A DNA stretch of 64,000 nucleotides from positions 1,736,001 through 1,800,000 of the forward strand of contig NZ_OCNH01000001.1 of assembly GCF_900230225.1 (NCBI RefSeq), written 5' to 3'. This stretch comes from Spirosoma fluviale (GTDB taxonomy: Bacteria > Bacteroidota > Bacteroidia > Cytophagales > Spirosomataceae). Positions 26,015 to 34,297 of this stretch are shown here, in pieces; the stretch's first letter is position 1, and each line of letters begins with the position of its first letter. The notes under the pieces are model-generated. The model was not told the origin of the DNA, searched no databases, and worked only from the letters and a program-made list of their open reading frames with translations. Position numbers and translations under genes: made by a program.

Positions 26015-26677
26015 ATGAGATACGCAATGAAACGACTTCTACTCCCCATTCTTCTGTTCATCACCCTGCCAACCCTGGCCCAGGACGTACGCTCAGAGGA
26101 GGTGCCAGAGACTCGGTTGTTGAAAAGCAATAGCCCCGAGGGTATGGCTATTACACTTAACTCCCTGACCAAACCCGCTCTTGTTGACCTGTCTGATACG
26201 TTGTTTGTGAAACGATATTTTTTTCGAACGGATGTGTACCAGAAGGGGGAGAAGCTCGAACCGGCAACTGTGAAGAAATTGTTGGTGGACACCCGGCAAG
26301 CTCAGGTGTATTATCAAACCGGGAACCAATTAAAGACGCTGACGGTACTAATGGCCTTATCGGGTGTATACGTTGGTTATAAAGGTATCAGGGGCGAACA
26401 AAAAACGGCTATGATTCGGGGGGTACGCACAGCCACTAATCCCAACGTCCCCAACATTGAGGTCGAGTACACAAAGCGAAGTTTACCACAGGTTTTAGGT
26501 GGGGTGGGCTTATTTTTGGGAGCCGTTTGTGTACTGGAGTTGTCCAACGAGTTGGTGCGTAAGGCCGTTGTTCTGTACAACACAAAATCGGTCTCTCAAT
26601 CGTCGGTGGTTCACCTTAGCCGCATAAAAATGGGATTGACCACCAGCGGACGTCTGGGTGTAGAAGCGCAGTTTTAG
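26015..26677 (+). CDS. Secreted or membrane-associated protein of unknown function
   Basis: This 220-residue protein has an N-terminal signal peptide (KRLLLPILLFITLPTLAQ). Two moderately hydrophobic segments follow, LTVLMALSGVYVGYKGI near residue 108 and VLGGVGLFLGAVCVLELS near residue 162. I do not recognise a family. A second ATG at 26027 gives a tighter signal peptide. It lies 9 bases after wzi and ahead of a strong terminator, so it is probably the last gene of that unit and may assist the envelope step. Confidence 0.6.
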   Translation: MRYAMKRLLLPILLFITLPTLAQDVRSEEVPETRLLKSNSPEGMAITLNSLTKPALVDLSDTLFVKRYFFRTDVYQKGEKLEPATVKKLLVDTRQAQVYYQTGNQLKTLTVLMALSGVYVGYKGIRGEQKTAMIRGVRTATNPNVPNIEVEYTKRSLPQVLGGVGLFLGAVCVLELSNELVRKAVVLYNTKSVSQSSVVHLSRIKMGLTTSGRLGVEAQF

Positions 26678-26731
26678 GGTGTATAAAGACAACGCTTTGA
26701 GATTGCACCGAAAAGATTTCGGTAACTTATA

Positions 26732-26780
26732 AAATAGAAAAGCCGCTGTAACATATTCGTTTACAGCGGCTTTTCTATTT
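26732..26780. terminator. Bidirectional intrinsic terminator
   Basis: A perfect 20-bp stem (26732-26751 with 26761-26780) with a 9-base loop contains AGCCGCTGTAA, with A/T tails on both sides. It can end the wzi unit on the + strand and the tRNA-Leu transcript on the - strand. Confidence 0.9.
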
Positions 26781-26787
26781 TTTTGTG

Positions 26788-26869
26788 TGACCACGGGGAG
26801 ACTCGAACTCCCATGCCTTGCAGCACCACCCCCTCAAGATGGCGTGTCTACCAGTTTCACCACGTGGCC
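26788..26869 (-). tRNA. tRNA-Leu (anticodon GAG)
   Basis: The complement folds as a class II tRNA. The acceptor GGCCACG pairs with CGTGGTC and discriminator A. The D arm has GGTAGACAC. The anticodon stem CCATC/GGTGG closes the loop TTGAGGG, giving anticodon GAG. A long variable arm follows, then the T arm GGGAGTTCGAGTCTCCC. The 3' CCA is not encoded. It is followed on its own strand by the shared terminator. Confidence 0.95.
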
Positions 26870-27020
26870 GTTTTTTTGTTCTGGGTGCAAAGGTAGTATT
26901 CTTTTCATGTTTTGTCAACCTCCGATCGGAAAGTTTTGCTTTTTTCGCTCAGGATGGCCCAAAAATGGGCAAAATTTCGTACTTTTATCTTTATAAACCA
27001 CGTTTAAAAGTCCAAGTAAC

Positions 27021-27428
27021 ATGGCACTGGAATTAGTCGGAAAACTCATAAAAGTTCTGCCTGAAGTATCGGGGCAAAGCCAAAAAGGTCCCTGGAGTAA
27101 GCAGGAATTCGTTATTGAAACACTAGATGCATCCTATCCAAAGAAAGTATGCCTTACGGCCTGGGGCGATAAAGTTGCAGATCTGAAACAGTACGCTAAC
27201 GGCGATACGCTGAAAGCCACCTTCAGTGCTGAATCCCGCGAATACAACGAGCGCTGGTACACCGAGTTGCGGGCGTTTCGGATCGAGTTAGCCGAAGGTG
27301 ATGGCGGGGCTGCCCCGGCACCCCGGTCGGCTCCGGCTCAGCAACCGCGTTCGGCTCAGCCGAATCAACCTGCTGCTGTGTCGTTTAACTCGGCCTTTGA
27401 TGAAGAAAGTAACGATCTGCCATTCTAA
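27021..27428 (+). CDS. DUF3127 protein, SSB-like OB-fold with acidic tip
   Basis: This 135-residue protein has an N-terminal domain (about 85 residues) with LVGKLIKVLPEVSGQSQKG and YPKKVCLTAWGDKVADL, matching DUF3127 proteins common in Bacteroidota. A Pro/Ala/Gln-rich linker follows, ending in the acidic tip DEESNDLPF. OB-like domain, flexible linker and D-x-PF tip copy the layout of single-stranded DNA-binding proteins, so it may bind nucleic acid and recruit repair partners. The function is not established for the family. It is flanked by tRNA-Leu and tRNA-Lys genes on the other strand. Confidence 0.8.
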   Translation: MALELVGKLIKVLPEVSGQSQKGPWSKQEFVIETLDASYPKKVCLTAWGDKVADLKQYANGDTLKATFSAESREYNERWYTELRAFRIELAEGDGGAAPAPRSAPAQQPRSAQPNQPAAVSFNSAFDEESNDLPF

Positions 27429-27437
27429 GCAGGTTGA

Positions 27438-27474
27438 AAATGAAAAAAGCCGCTAACAGCGGCTTTTTTCATTT
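27438..27474. terminator. Bidirectional intrinsic terminator
   Basis: A perfect 17-bp stem (27438-27454 with 27458-27474) around a 3-base loop has A-run and T-run flanks. It ends the DUF3127 gene on the + strand and the tRNA-Lys transcript on the - strand. Confidence 0.9.
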
Positions 27475-27476
27475 CG

Positions 27477-27549
27477 TGATCCGGCTGGGATTCGAACCCA
27501 GGACCCATACATTAAAAGTGTATTGCTCTACCAGCTGAGCTACCAAATC
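27477..27549 (-). tRNA. tRNA-Lys (anticodon TTT)
   Basis: The complement has acceptor GATTTGG pairing with CCGGATC plus discriminator A, a D arm GCTCAGCTGGTAGAGC, an anticodon stem ATACA/TGTAT closing loop CTTTTAA (anticodon TTT), and T arm CTGGGTTCGAATCCCAG. The CCA end is not encoded. Confidence 0.95.
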
Positions 27550-27603
27550 GGTTGAACGTCCTTCCGTTTAGTGGGTGGTTGTTCTTAATTGTGGTGCAAA
27601 ACT

Positions 27604-28347
27604 ATGGCCTTATTTCATTCGTTGCAAGCTATTCCTCTTAAAATAAGTCTATTTTTTTGTTTTTTTTCGGGACTCGCTGAGGCACAGATAGTTTCGGTAG
27701 ACTCTCTCAAACGCGCCGATTCGCTGTTTATTGCCGGTGATCAGGTAAATGCTGCCCGAATCTATGAAATGGCACTGGCCGAAGGGCACACCGCTACCGA
27801 TCCTATGCTGTTGAAACTGGCGAGCGCCTACGAACAGCAGAATGACGTACCCCGGCTCCTCTACTACCTCGACGTGTATTTCGAACGCCATCCCGACGAT
27901 GTCGTGCTGCGTCGGATGAACGATATTGCAAGGGCCAACAACCTGACCGGGTACGAAACGGATGACCTGAACTATTTCTATCTCTTTTATCGGAAATATG
28001 GCCTTTATTTTCTGCTGTTTCTGCTCATACCGGCGGGATATGTTTTCACGGTACTCATGCTCAAACTGGTACGAAAACAGTCGGTCTTCAGGAGGCAGAA
28101 ATGGATTTTCTTTGCCTACCTAATCTTGCTGTTGATCTTTACAAACCTGCCGGAAGGTATTCAGTCCGGGATAACCAGCCACGACCGGGTCCTGCTCCGA
28201 ACAGACCCCTCCGCAGCCGCCCCAATTGTTGAGGTTATCGGGCGGGGGCACAAGCTCAGTATTCTGGGTACAAAAGATATTTACCTGCGTGTGTTATGGC
28301 ACAATAAGCTTTACTTCATCCGCCGGGATAATGTGTGGATAATCTAA
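27604..28347 (+). CDS. TPR-like/SH3-like membrane protein
   Basis: I chose the ATG at 27604. The longer TTG start at 27589 would spoil the signal peptide (KISLFFCFFSGLAEAQ). The 247-residue product then has a short TPR-like helical region (ADSLFIAGDQVNAARIYEMA...), two membrane segments (near residues 133-150 and 166-183), and a C-terminal SH3-like region with VLLRTDPSAAAPIVEVIGRG. The arrangement recalls BatE-like proteins of Bacteroidota. It probably sits in the inner membrane with the SH3 region outside the cytoplasm. Its role is unknown. Confidence 0.6.
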   Translation: MALFHSLQAIPLKISLFFCFFSGLAEAQIVSVDSLKRADSLFIAGDQVNAARIYEMALAEGHTATDPMLLKLASAYEQQNDVPRLLYYLDVYFERHPDDVVLRRMNDIARANNLTGYETDDLNYFYLFYRKYGLYFLLFLLIPAGYVFTVLMLKLVRKQSVFRRQKWIFFAYLILLLIFTNLPEGIQSGITSHDRVLLRTDPSAAAPIVEVIGRGHKLSILGTKDIYLRVLWHNKLYFIRRDNVWII

Positions 28348-28473
28348 GGAGTTAGGAGTTAGTAGCGAGGAGTGAGAAGTTGCTGTCGCAAGCAAGCGTT
28401 GGACTCAACGACCTTATGCGTCAGCTTATTTGCGATAGCAACTCCTCGCTCCTAACTCCTAACTCCTAACTCC
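28348..28473. repeat. Inverted repeat built from GGAGTTA units
   Basis: The left arm 28348-28391 and right arm 28430-28473 are imperfect inverted copies. They contain tandem 7-base GGAGTTA units (TAACTCC on the other side) and end in TTGCGATAGCAA-type sequence at the loop. It starts directly after the stop of the TPR/SH3 gene, and its right arm encodes the last residues of the convergent SDR gene. The repeat number differs between the arms. Confidence 0.75.
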
Positions 28474-29279
28474 TTCCTTAACGGCGAGTCTTTCTCTTTA
28501 GCCAGGGTATTATACACCAGCGTATCCATTAGTTTGGGTAGCCACTTGTTCAGGAACACTGTGAACTTGCCCTGCGAGGTTAGGATGAGTTCGCGTTTGC
28601 GGGTTTTTACAGCTCGTAGAATGTGATCGGCGCACTCTTCCGCACTCATCATATTACCTTCATCCCGCATGCTTTCGCCTTTAGCCTGCCCGTGGGCATC
28701 GAGCGCCGAAAAACGAATGTTGGAAGCCGTGAAACCCGGACAGGCGGTCAACACGTGAACGCCCGTATGCAGTAACTCGGTCCGTACGGCTTCAAGAAAG
28801 CCATTCATCGCAAACTTGGAGGCCGAGTAACCGCTTCGAACGGGTAAGCCCCGATACCCGGCAATCGACGAGATACCCACGATCGATCCTTTGGCTTCCT
28901 GAATGTACGGCAACGCATAGCGGGTAGCGTATACCGTACCCATGAAATTAATATCCATGACCTTCTGAATAACGGCCGGGTCCGTATCGATCAGCATGGA
29001 GCGCATACTGATACCCGCATTGTTGATCAGGATGTCCAGCCGCCCGAACCGCGCAATCGTTTGGTCGATGAGTTGTTTGACATCGGACTCAACACTAACA
29101 TCGGCGGTTAGTGAAAAGGTGTTGATGCCGGCCTGACGAAGTTCGTCACTTACCAGCTGAAGTGCGTCCGCCTTGCGGGCACAAATAACAATAGTGGCTC
29201 CTTCACGCCCGAAGGCAAAGGCAAGCGCCCGACCGATGCCTGAAGAAGCACCGGTAATGAGAACTAATTTATCTTTCAT
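28452..29279 (-). CDS. Short-chain dehydrogenase/reductase
   Basis: This 275-residue Rossmann protein has LITGASSGIGRALAFAFG at the N terminus (NAD(P) site), NNAGISMRSML, and the catalytic SSIAGYRGLPVRSGYSASKFA with Ser and the YxxxK pair. Substrate not readable; relatives with the EECADHILRAVKTRKRE C-terminal block are general ketone or steroid-type reductases. The final residues (KELGVRS) and the stop are encoded by the GGAGTTA inverted repeat, so the C-terminal tail is repeat-derived. Confidence 0.85.
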   Translation of the reverse strand: MKDKLVLITGASSGIGRALAFAFGREGATIVICARKADALQLVSDELRQAGINTFSLTADVSVESDVKQLIDQTIARFGRLDILINNAGISMRSMLIDTDPAVIQKVMDINFMGTVYATRYALPYIQEAKGSIVGISSIAGYRGLPVRSGYSASKFAMNGFLEAVRTELLHTGVHVLTACPGFTASNIRFSALDAHGQAKGESMRDEGNMMSAEECADHILRAVKTRKRELILTSQGKFTVFLNKWLPKLMDTLVYNTLAKEKDSPLRKELGVRS

Positions 29280-29331
29280 AATTGCAGTTGCGAAGATACT
29301 ACTTTAGCGTGGCTGATAATTGCCATCTGGA

Positions 29332-31587
29332 TCATCGCATCAGGGTAAGGGGGCCTTTGAGAGTTCGCTTTGATGTCAGGAGAAGGTAATAATAGGTGCC
29401 AACGGGTGAGCCGGTGCCGTACCAGCGAAATTTAGGATCGGAGGATTTAAAGACCGTCTGGCCCCATCGATTCGTTACCTCGACAGATTTAAACTGCTCA
29501 TCGCAGGAGTTTTCCGGTAAGTCTTTTATCGCAAAAAAATCATTAATGCCGTCGCCATTGGGTGTAAACACATTCGGGACTTTTATTTCGGCAGTAAAGG
29601 ATGGGTTCTTGACCATAAAGGTGACCGTCGATACAGCGGTATGATTGGGCTGACAGGAACGGTCATCCACCACAAAATCGACTACAAACGTAGCTTCGGC
29701 TTTGCCGGCCATCAGGGCACAGCTTGGCTTCCAGTCGAAAGGTGATTGCAAGGTAGGCAGGCCAAATTTGTTGGTGAAGACCATCCCGGCGGCTTTAACA
29801 TCGAAGCCCCGCCCAACGGCGGTTAACCGCAACGTGTCCCGGTCTGCGTCGTTGCCCAGCACATCGAAAGTGGTGCGTCCGTCGGTTTCGCTGGTGCTAA
29901 CGCTCAACTCAACAACCTGAGACGCCAGCGTTGTTTGTATAGTAGGAGGGGTGCTGGGCAGGCCAGTGGCCGCTAAGTTTACCGTAACGGTATCCCGCAG
30001 GTTCCGATTACAGCGGGTGTCGGTCACAATAAAATCGACGATATAACCGGCCTGGGTAGCCTGGGTGCAGGTTGGTTTCCACAAAAAAGGCTGTGACACT
30101 TTCCCGACCCCCGAAGCCGACCCAAAACTCATCCCGGCCTGCGACAGTGTGAAGCCGCGCCCAATGGCCTGGATCGTTACGTTGTCGTTATCGATGTCTG
30201 TGCCGAAGGCGTTGAATGTTAGGGACGAGCCTACCGTAATACTGGCTTTGTTATTCGGCAGGTCGGTAGCAGCAACGGGCTTGTTATTAGGCGATGGAAT
30301 GATATTCAGGCGGACACTGATCGTATCGCTTAGGCCCTGCGGACAGCCATCGTCCGTAGCCCGAATCAACAACGTAATCGGGGTTCCATTGCCCCCAACG
30401 CATCGTCCGAAACAGAGTTTGGCCTGAAGGGTGTCCCGGCTCGTTCGGGTGGTTAATTCACCGGGCGTCAGGGTAAGGCCGGGTAACGAGCCACTCATGT
30501 TGATGATCGAAATGCGCTGGTTTGGGTCAAGGTCGGTGATGTACAGACTCAGGCAGTTGGTATCTTTCTCGGCTAGGGTGATTACGGTACCTTCCGTATA
30601 AAACTGTTTCTGGTCGTTGGGCCGAAACAGTAATTGGGGCGGGTTGTTTTTGGGGCAGTCAACGACCAGCACCTGAAAGTCGCGCCGGACGCGCCCAATC
30701 TGTTTGCCCGCCCGAAATTCACCAACCTCAACGGAAAACACAAATAAGCCTGCTCGGTCCGGGGTTACGCTGAGCAGCCCCGTTCGGGCATTCACCCGCA
30801 GCGGAACCGTTCCCGGTATTTGGTTGGCAATGGAGATGCCGTTAATCCACCGGATTGGCGGATAGGGGCCAGCCGAAAAGGAAGGGTTTGATACCGTAGA
30901 ACCTGCACCGGGATTTGGTGAGTTGGATGTACTAAAGCCATTATACGGCGTAGCCAGCGCGTAGGTCAGGCTGTCGCCATCGGCATCCCGGGCGCTGAAG
31001 TCGAGGGTAAACGGCTGGCCAATGCAGGCGTAATCACCTTTGGGAACGGTAAACACGGGCGATGAATTGGCGAAGCGGGTTTGTCCCGACATAATGGCCG
31101 GAAACTCCAGGTAAAATGTTGAACCGGCTGCCCCCGGGCTTTCGATATTGACAATGGCTCCGTTGCGGCAGCACCGTTCCCACGACAGGTAATACCCCCC
31201 CGCATCATTGAACACATTTGGGTCGAGGGTTAGGTCGGTGCTGTGACGGATTAACCGCGTACGTACGGCACCCGTTGCACAGGCTGGCCGGGTGTAAGCT
31301 ACGTATTCGCTGCTGATACGGACGAGAGGGACATAGCCGATAAGCTGATTGGAGCGCTTCGAGAAAACACCTACGGATACCTGGCCGTCATCGGCTCCCG
31401 GATTTCCGTTAATGTCGTCGAAGTATAAATTAAGGTTAATCCGATGCGTGTATTGAGTCTGGGTGCCCAGATAACGCAGTTCGAGTTCGCCCCCGACAAT
31501 ATGCGTTGCCTGCGCAAACGGGCTCAAAACCAGGAAAAAGCAAACAAGAAAAAGAGGTAATTTAGAGGAAGGGTATAGGTTCGGCAT
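29332..31587 (-). CDS. Large exported protein with type IX secretion (type B) C-terminal domain
   Basis: This 751-residue protein has an N-terminal signal peptide (LPLFLVCFFLVLSPFAQA), then ATHIVGGELELRYLG, a start shared by many gliding-associated surface proteins. Ig/cadherin-like repeats follow, with DxDxDxLxY-type motifs (ARDADGDSLTYAL; NDADRDTLRLTAVGRGF). The last 85 residues begin VPNVFTPNGDGINDFF and contain VTNRWGQTVFKS and GTYYYLL, the gliding motility-associated C-terminal domain that directs export by the type IX system. It is probably attached to the cell surface or released. It is divergent from the RNA methyltransferase gene with 68 bases between starts. Confidence 0.85.
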   Translation of the reverse strand: MPNLYPSSKLPLFLVCFFLVLSPFAQATHIVGGELELRYLGTQTQYTHRINLNLYFDDINGNPGADDGQVSVGVFSKRSNQLIGYVPLVRISSEYVAYTRPACATGAVRTRLIRHSTDLTLDPNVFNDAGGYYLSWERCCRNGAIVNIESPGAAGSTFYLEFPAIMSGQTRFANSSPVFTVPKGDYACIGQPFTLDFSARDADGDSLTYALATPYNGFSTSNSPNPGAGSTVSNPSFSAGPYPPIRWINGISIANQIPGTVPLRVNARTGLLSVTPDRAGLFVFSVEVGEFRAGKQIGRVRRDFQVLVVDCPKNNPPQLLFRPNDQKQFYTEGTVITLAEKDTNCLSLYITDLDPNQRISIINMSGSLPGLTLTPGELTTRTSRDTLQAKLCFGRCVGGNGTPITLLIRATDDGCPQGLSDTISVRLNIIPSPNNKPVAATDLPNNKASITVGSSLTFNAFGTDIDNDNVTIQAIGRGFTLSQAGMSFGSASGVGKVSQPFLWKPTCTQATQAGYIVDFIVTDTRCNRNLRDTVTVNLAATGLPSTPPTIQTTLASQVVELSVSTSETDGRTTFDVLGNDADRDTLRLTAVGRGFDVKAAGMVFTNKFGLPTLQSPFDWKPSCALMAGKAEATFVVDFVVDDRSCQPNHTAVSTVTFMVKNPSFTAEIKVPNVFTPNGDGINDFFAIKDLPENSCDEQFKSVEVTNRWGQTVFKSSDPKFRWYGTGSPVGTYYYLLLTSKRTLKGPLTLMR

Positions 31588-31655
31588 AAGCAGAATCAGG
31601 TCAATATAGAGTTCGTCCGAAAACGACTGCTTAAATTAGCGGTTTTTTAGGACTT

Positions 31656-33101
31656 ATGCGTAGGAAGATTCATAAAACACCCGAACGGTTGGCAAGTGTT
31701 CGTATCGATGCCGTAGCCGCCGAAGGGAAATGTATTGTACGTACTGATGAAGGCGTAATTTTTGTTGAAAATCCCACCGGCGGACCGGGCGTAGCTCCCG
31801 GCGATGTGGTTGATCTGCGCATTACCAATACCAAAAAGCAGTACCGCGAAGCCGTTGCCGAACGCGTTCACGAATGGTCTTCGGTGCGTACTGAGCCTTT
31901 CTGCGAGCACTTTGGAACCTGTGGCGGCTGTAAATGGCAGCATATTCAATACAGCGAGCAGCTTGGCTTTAAACACCAGCAGGTGGTCGATCATCTGACG
32001 CGTATTGGTAAAGTGGAACTGCCCGAGTTTCGGCCCATTATGCCCGCTCATCCAACGCAGTACTACCGGAACAAGCTTGAGTTCACTTGCGCCGAAGGCC
32101 GCTGGCTGACAACAAAAGAAGTAGGGACCAATCAACCGATGGACCAGCGGGCGGTGGGCTTCCACGTGCCCGGCCGCTTCGATAAAGTGTTGCCCATCCG
32201 GCATTGCTACCTCCAGCCCGACCCGTCCAACGCCATTCGGGAAGCTATTGATGCCTATGTACTTCAGCATGATATGACGTTGTATAACCTGAAAATGCAT
32301 ACGGGTTTTCTGCGGACGCTCATTATCCGCACTGCCGATACTACGCAGCAGGTGATGGTAACGTTGCAGGTAGCGCAGGATAACCCCGAACTGCTCAATG
32401 GATTAATGGCGTATTTGCAGACCCTATTCCCGCAAATTACATCCCTGAACTACATCCTGAACACTAAAAAGAACGATAGCTATCAGGATCAGGAGGTTGT
32501 TAACTGGGCGGGTAAAGCCTACATTGAGGAGCAAATGGAAGACGGTGGCGACCGACCGCTCACCTTTCGGATAGGCCCCAAGTCGTTTTACCAGACCAAT
32601 GCCCAGCAGGCATACAACCTCTATAAAGTGGCCCGTGAATTTGCCGGGCTGACCGGTCAGGAACACGTGTATGACTTATACACCGGCACGGGCACGATTG
32701 CGCTCTTTGTAGCTCGTTTGGCCAAACATGTGGTGGGAGTGGAGTATGTCGAAGCTTCGGTAGCCGATGCCCGGGTCAATGCGCAAGTGAACGGCATTAC
32801 GAATACGACCTTTGTCGCGGGGGATATGAAGGCAATTCTGACCGACGAATTTTTTGCCGAACACGGTCGTCCGGATGTGGTCATCACCGATCCGCCCCGC
32901 GCCGGGATGGACGAAGCCGTTACCCGTCAACTCCTCAAAGCGGCTCCCGAACGGATTGTCTACGTCAGTTGCAACACCGCCACACAAGCCCGTGATCTGG
33001 CTATTCTGGACGAAGGGTACATTGTTACGGGTGTACAACCAGTCGATATGTTCCCGCACACGCACCATGTCGAGAATGTAGTCGTCCTGACGAAGCGGTA
33101 G
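31656..33101 (+). CDS. rlmD: 23S rRNA (uracil-5-)-methyltransferase, RlmD/RumA type
   Basis: This 481-residue enzyme has an N-terminal TRAM-like segment, the iron-sulfur cysteines in CEHFGTCGGCKWQHIQ near residues 85-100, the SAM-binding VYDLYTGTGTIALFVARLA, and the catalytic VSCNTATQARDL, preceded by TDPPRAGMD. It methylates C5 of a uridine in 23S rRNA. The exact position (1939 type or 747 type) cannot be assigned from the sequence alone. An insertion between the Fe-S region and the Rossmann domain is normal for the family. It is followed by a long hairpin. Confidence 0.88.
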   Translation: MRRKIHKTPERLASVRIDAVAAEGKCIVRTDEGVIFVENPTGGPGVAPGDVVDLRITNTKKQYREAVAERVHEWSSVRTEPFCEHFGTCGGCKWQHIQYSEQLGFKHQQVVDHLTRIGKVELPEFRPIMPAHPTQYYRNKLEFTCAEGRWLTTKEVGTNQPMDQRAVGFHVPGRFDKVLPIRHCYLQPDPSNAIREAIDAYVLQHDMTLYNLKMHTGFLRTLIIRTADTTQQVMVTLQVAQDNPELLNGLMAYLQTLFPQITSLNYILNTKKNDSYQDQEVVNWAGKAYIEEQMEDGGDRPLTFRIGPKSFYQTNAQQAYNLYKVAREFAGLTGQEHVYDLYTGTGTIALFVARLAKHVVGVEYVEASVADARVNAQVNGITNTTFVAGDMKAILTDEFFAEHGRPDVVITDPPRAGMDEAVTRQLLKAAPERIVYVSCNTATQARDLAILDEGYIVTGVQPVDMFPHTHHVENVVVLTKR

Positions 33102-33113
33102 GATCTAAACAAC

Positions 33114-33177
33114 AAGTCAAGGGCTGCAGGGTGGTGTCAATTTCTCAAAACTGACACCACCCTGCAGCCCTTGACTT
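33114..33177. terminator. Long perfect hairpin between convergent genes
   Basis: A perfect 26-bp stem (33114-33139 with 33152-33177) with a 12-base loop contains GGGCTGCAGGGTGGTGTCA. It lies between the convergent rlmD and helix-hairpin-helix genes. There is no clear T-run, so it may act as an RNA-stability or factor-assisted end rather than a classical terminator. Confidence 0.65.
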
Positions 33178-33205
33178 ATTGCAAAACTTACTCAGAAAAG
33201 AATCG

Positions 33206-34195
33206 CTAAAACTCCAGATAAGGGGCAATCTTATCAATGGTTTTAGCATCCAGAATCCGAATTGGTTTCAAGGATTCTGCTGAGGTATACGCCCCATGCT
33301 GTTCCCGGTAGCTAACGATCAACTGGGCTTGTCGGCGGGATAGGAACGGGTGCCGGTCCAGTTCATCGGCCGTAGCGGTATTAACGGGAATCCGACGCAC
33401 CCCCGACCGGATCTTTCCAAACTTCAGAAGTTCCTCAACCGTGAGTGAGTCCAGTCCGTAGACATCCCGAAACTGATCGGTGGAGATAAACCCGCCCAGT
33501 GCATCCCGGTATTTAACAATGCGAGTGGCCAATGTGGCCCCGATGCCCTTCAAAGCGATCAACTGAGCTGTGTCGGCGGTGTTGATATCAAACGGCTGAA
33601 GCACCGGCTTTGCCGGACGTTCGGGGAAAGCCGGTCGATTGACAGTAGGGTAGGGTTCGCTGCTGAATGGTTTGCCGGTGCCCGATCTGTCGTTAGGGAA
33701 GCGGTCTGACCGGGTTGTTTCCTTGAGTGTTATATACGGTTCAAGTTGATCGTAGAGGTCGGGGGGGAAGTCGTAAATTTTGAGAAGGTCTTCTTTTTTG
33801 CGGAACTGTCCGCCTTTGCTCCGGTATTTTTCAATGCGTTCCGCCATCCACTTCGGCAACCCTAACTGCTGCCAGCCCGCTACGCTAACGGTGTTGGGGT
33901 CGAACGCAAATAGCTTAGGTTCACTGAATCGTTCGGCGGTGGTTTTCTCTTTTCCTGAGCGGTCGCCGTACTGGGGCTGTTTGGCGGCTTCAGTCTGCAT
34001 GAGTGCCACCAGGCTATCGAGTTTCCGCTGGTCGGCAGCCGATGTGTCGACGGGCGTTCGGGTAACAACGAATCGGTAAACGAACGGAATCAGCAGACAA
34101 AGCAGCGTTAGGAACAGCAGAACCATAAAGCCCCTGGTTTCCTTATGGGAGAAGCCAAAATAATCGCGGATGAAGGAGACGAATCGGGGAAGCAT
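33206..34195 (-). CDS. Membrane-anchored helix-hairpin-helix protein (ComEA-like)
   Basis: This 329-residue protein has one N-terminal membrane segment (FMVLLFLTLLCLLIPFVYRF), a charged linker, then repeated HhH modules: FDPNTVSVAGWQQLGLPKWM, FDINTADTAQLIALKGIGATLATRI and PVNTATADELDRHPFLSRRQ. ComEA-type proteins bind double-stranded DNA outside the cytoplasmic membrane during natural transformation, but this triple arrangement is also common in Bacteroidota proteins of unknown role. The gene is divergent from glyS with a striking 28-base palindrome between them. Confidence 0.8.
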   Translation of the reverse strand: MLPRFVSFIRDYFGFSHKETRGFMVLLFLTLLCLLIPFVYRFVVTRTPVDTSAADQRKLDSLVALMQTEAAKQPQYGDRSGKEKTTAERFSEPKLFAFDPNTVSVAGWQQLGLPKWMAERIEKYRSKGGQFRKKEDLLKIYDFPPDLYDQLEPYITLKETTRSDRFPNDRSGTGKPFSSEPYPTVNRPAFPERPAKPVLQPFDINTADTAQLIALKGIGATLATRIVKYRDALGGFISTDQFRDVYGLDSLTVEELLKFGKIRSGVRRIPVNTATADELDRHPFLSRRQAQLIVSYREQHGAYTSAESLKPIRILDAKTIDKIAPYLEF

Positions 34196-34250
34196 TATTT
34201 TTCAAGTAATTTTTATTGTTAAAATTGGTTACTTGTTTTGATGATTTCAA

Positions 34251-34278
34251 ACAGTGGACGAATTAATTCGTCCACTGT
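34251..34278. promoter_or_regulatory. Perfect 28-base palindrome upstream of glyS
   Basis: The sequence from 34251 to 34278 (ACAGTGGACGAATT and its exact reverse complement, no spacer) is a perfect palindrome. It ends 19 bases before the glyS ATG and 2 bases before a TATTTTTG box. That location suits a dimeric repressor or activator site. A hairpin in the RNA is the other reading. No known regulator is assigned. Confidence 0.55.
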
Positions 34279-34280
34279 TG

Positions 34281-34288
34281 TATTTTTG
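34281..34288 (+). promoter_or_regulatory. Candidate -7 box for glyS (TATTTTTG)
   Basis: TATTTTTG fits the Bacteroidota sigma-A -7 consensus TAnnTTTG and lies 9 bases before the ATG at 34298, which would give an almost leaderless transcript. No clear TTG -33 element is seen; that region is occupied by the 28-base palindrome. Confidence 0.4.
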
Positions 34289-34297
34289 CGCTCACGT

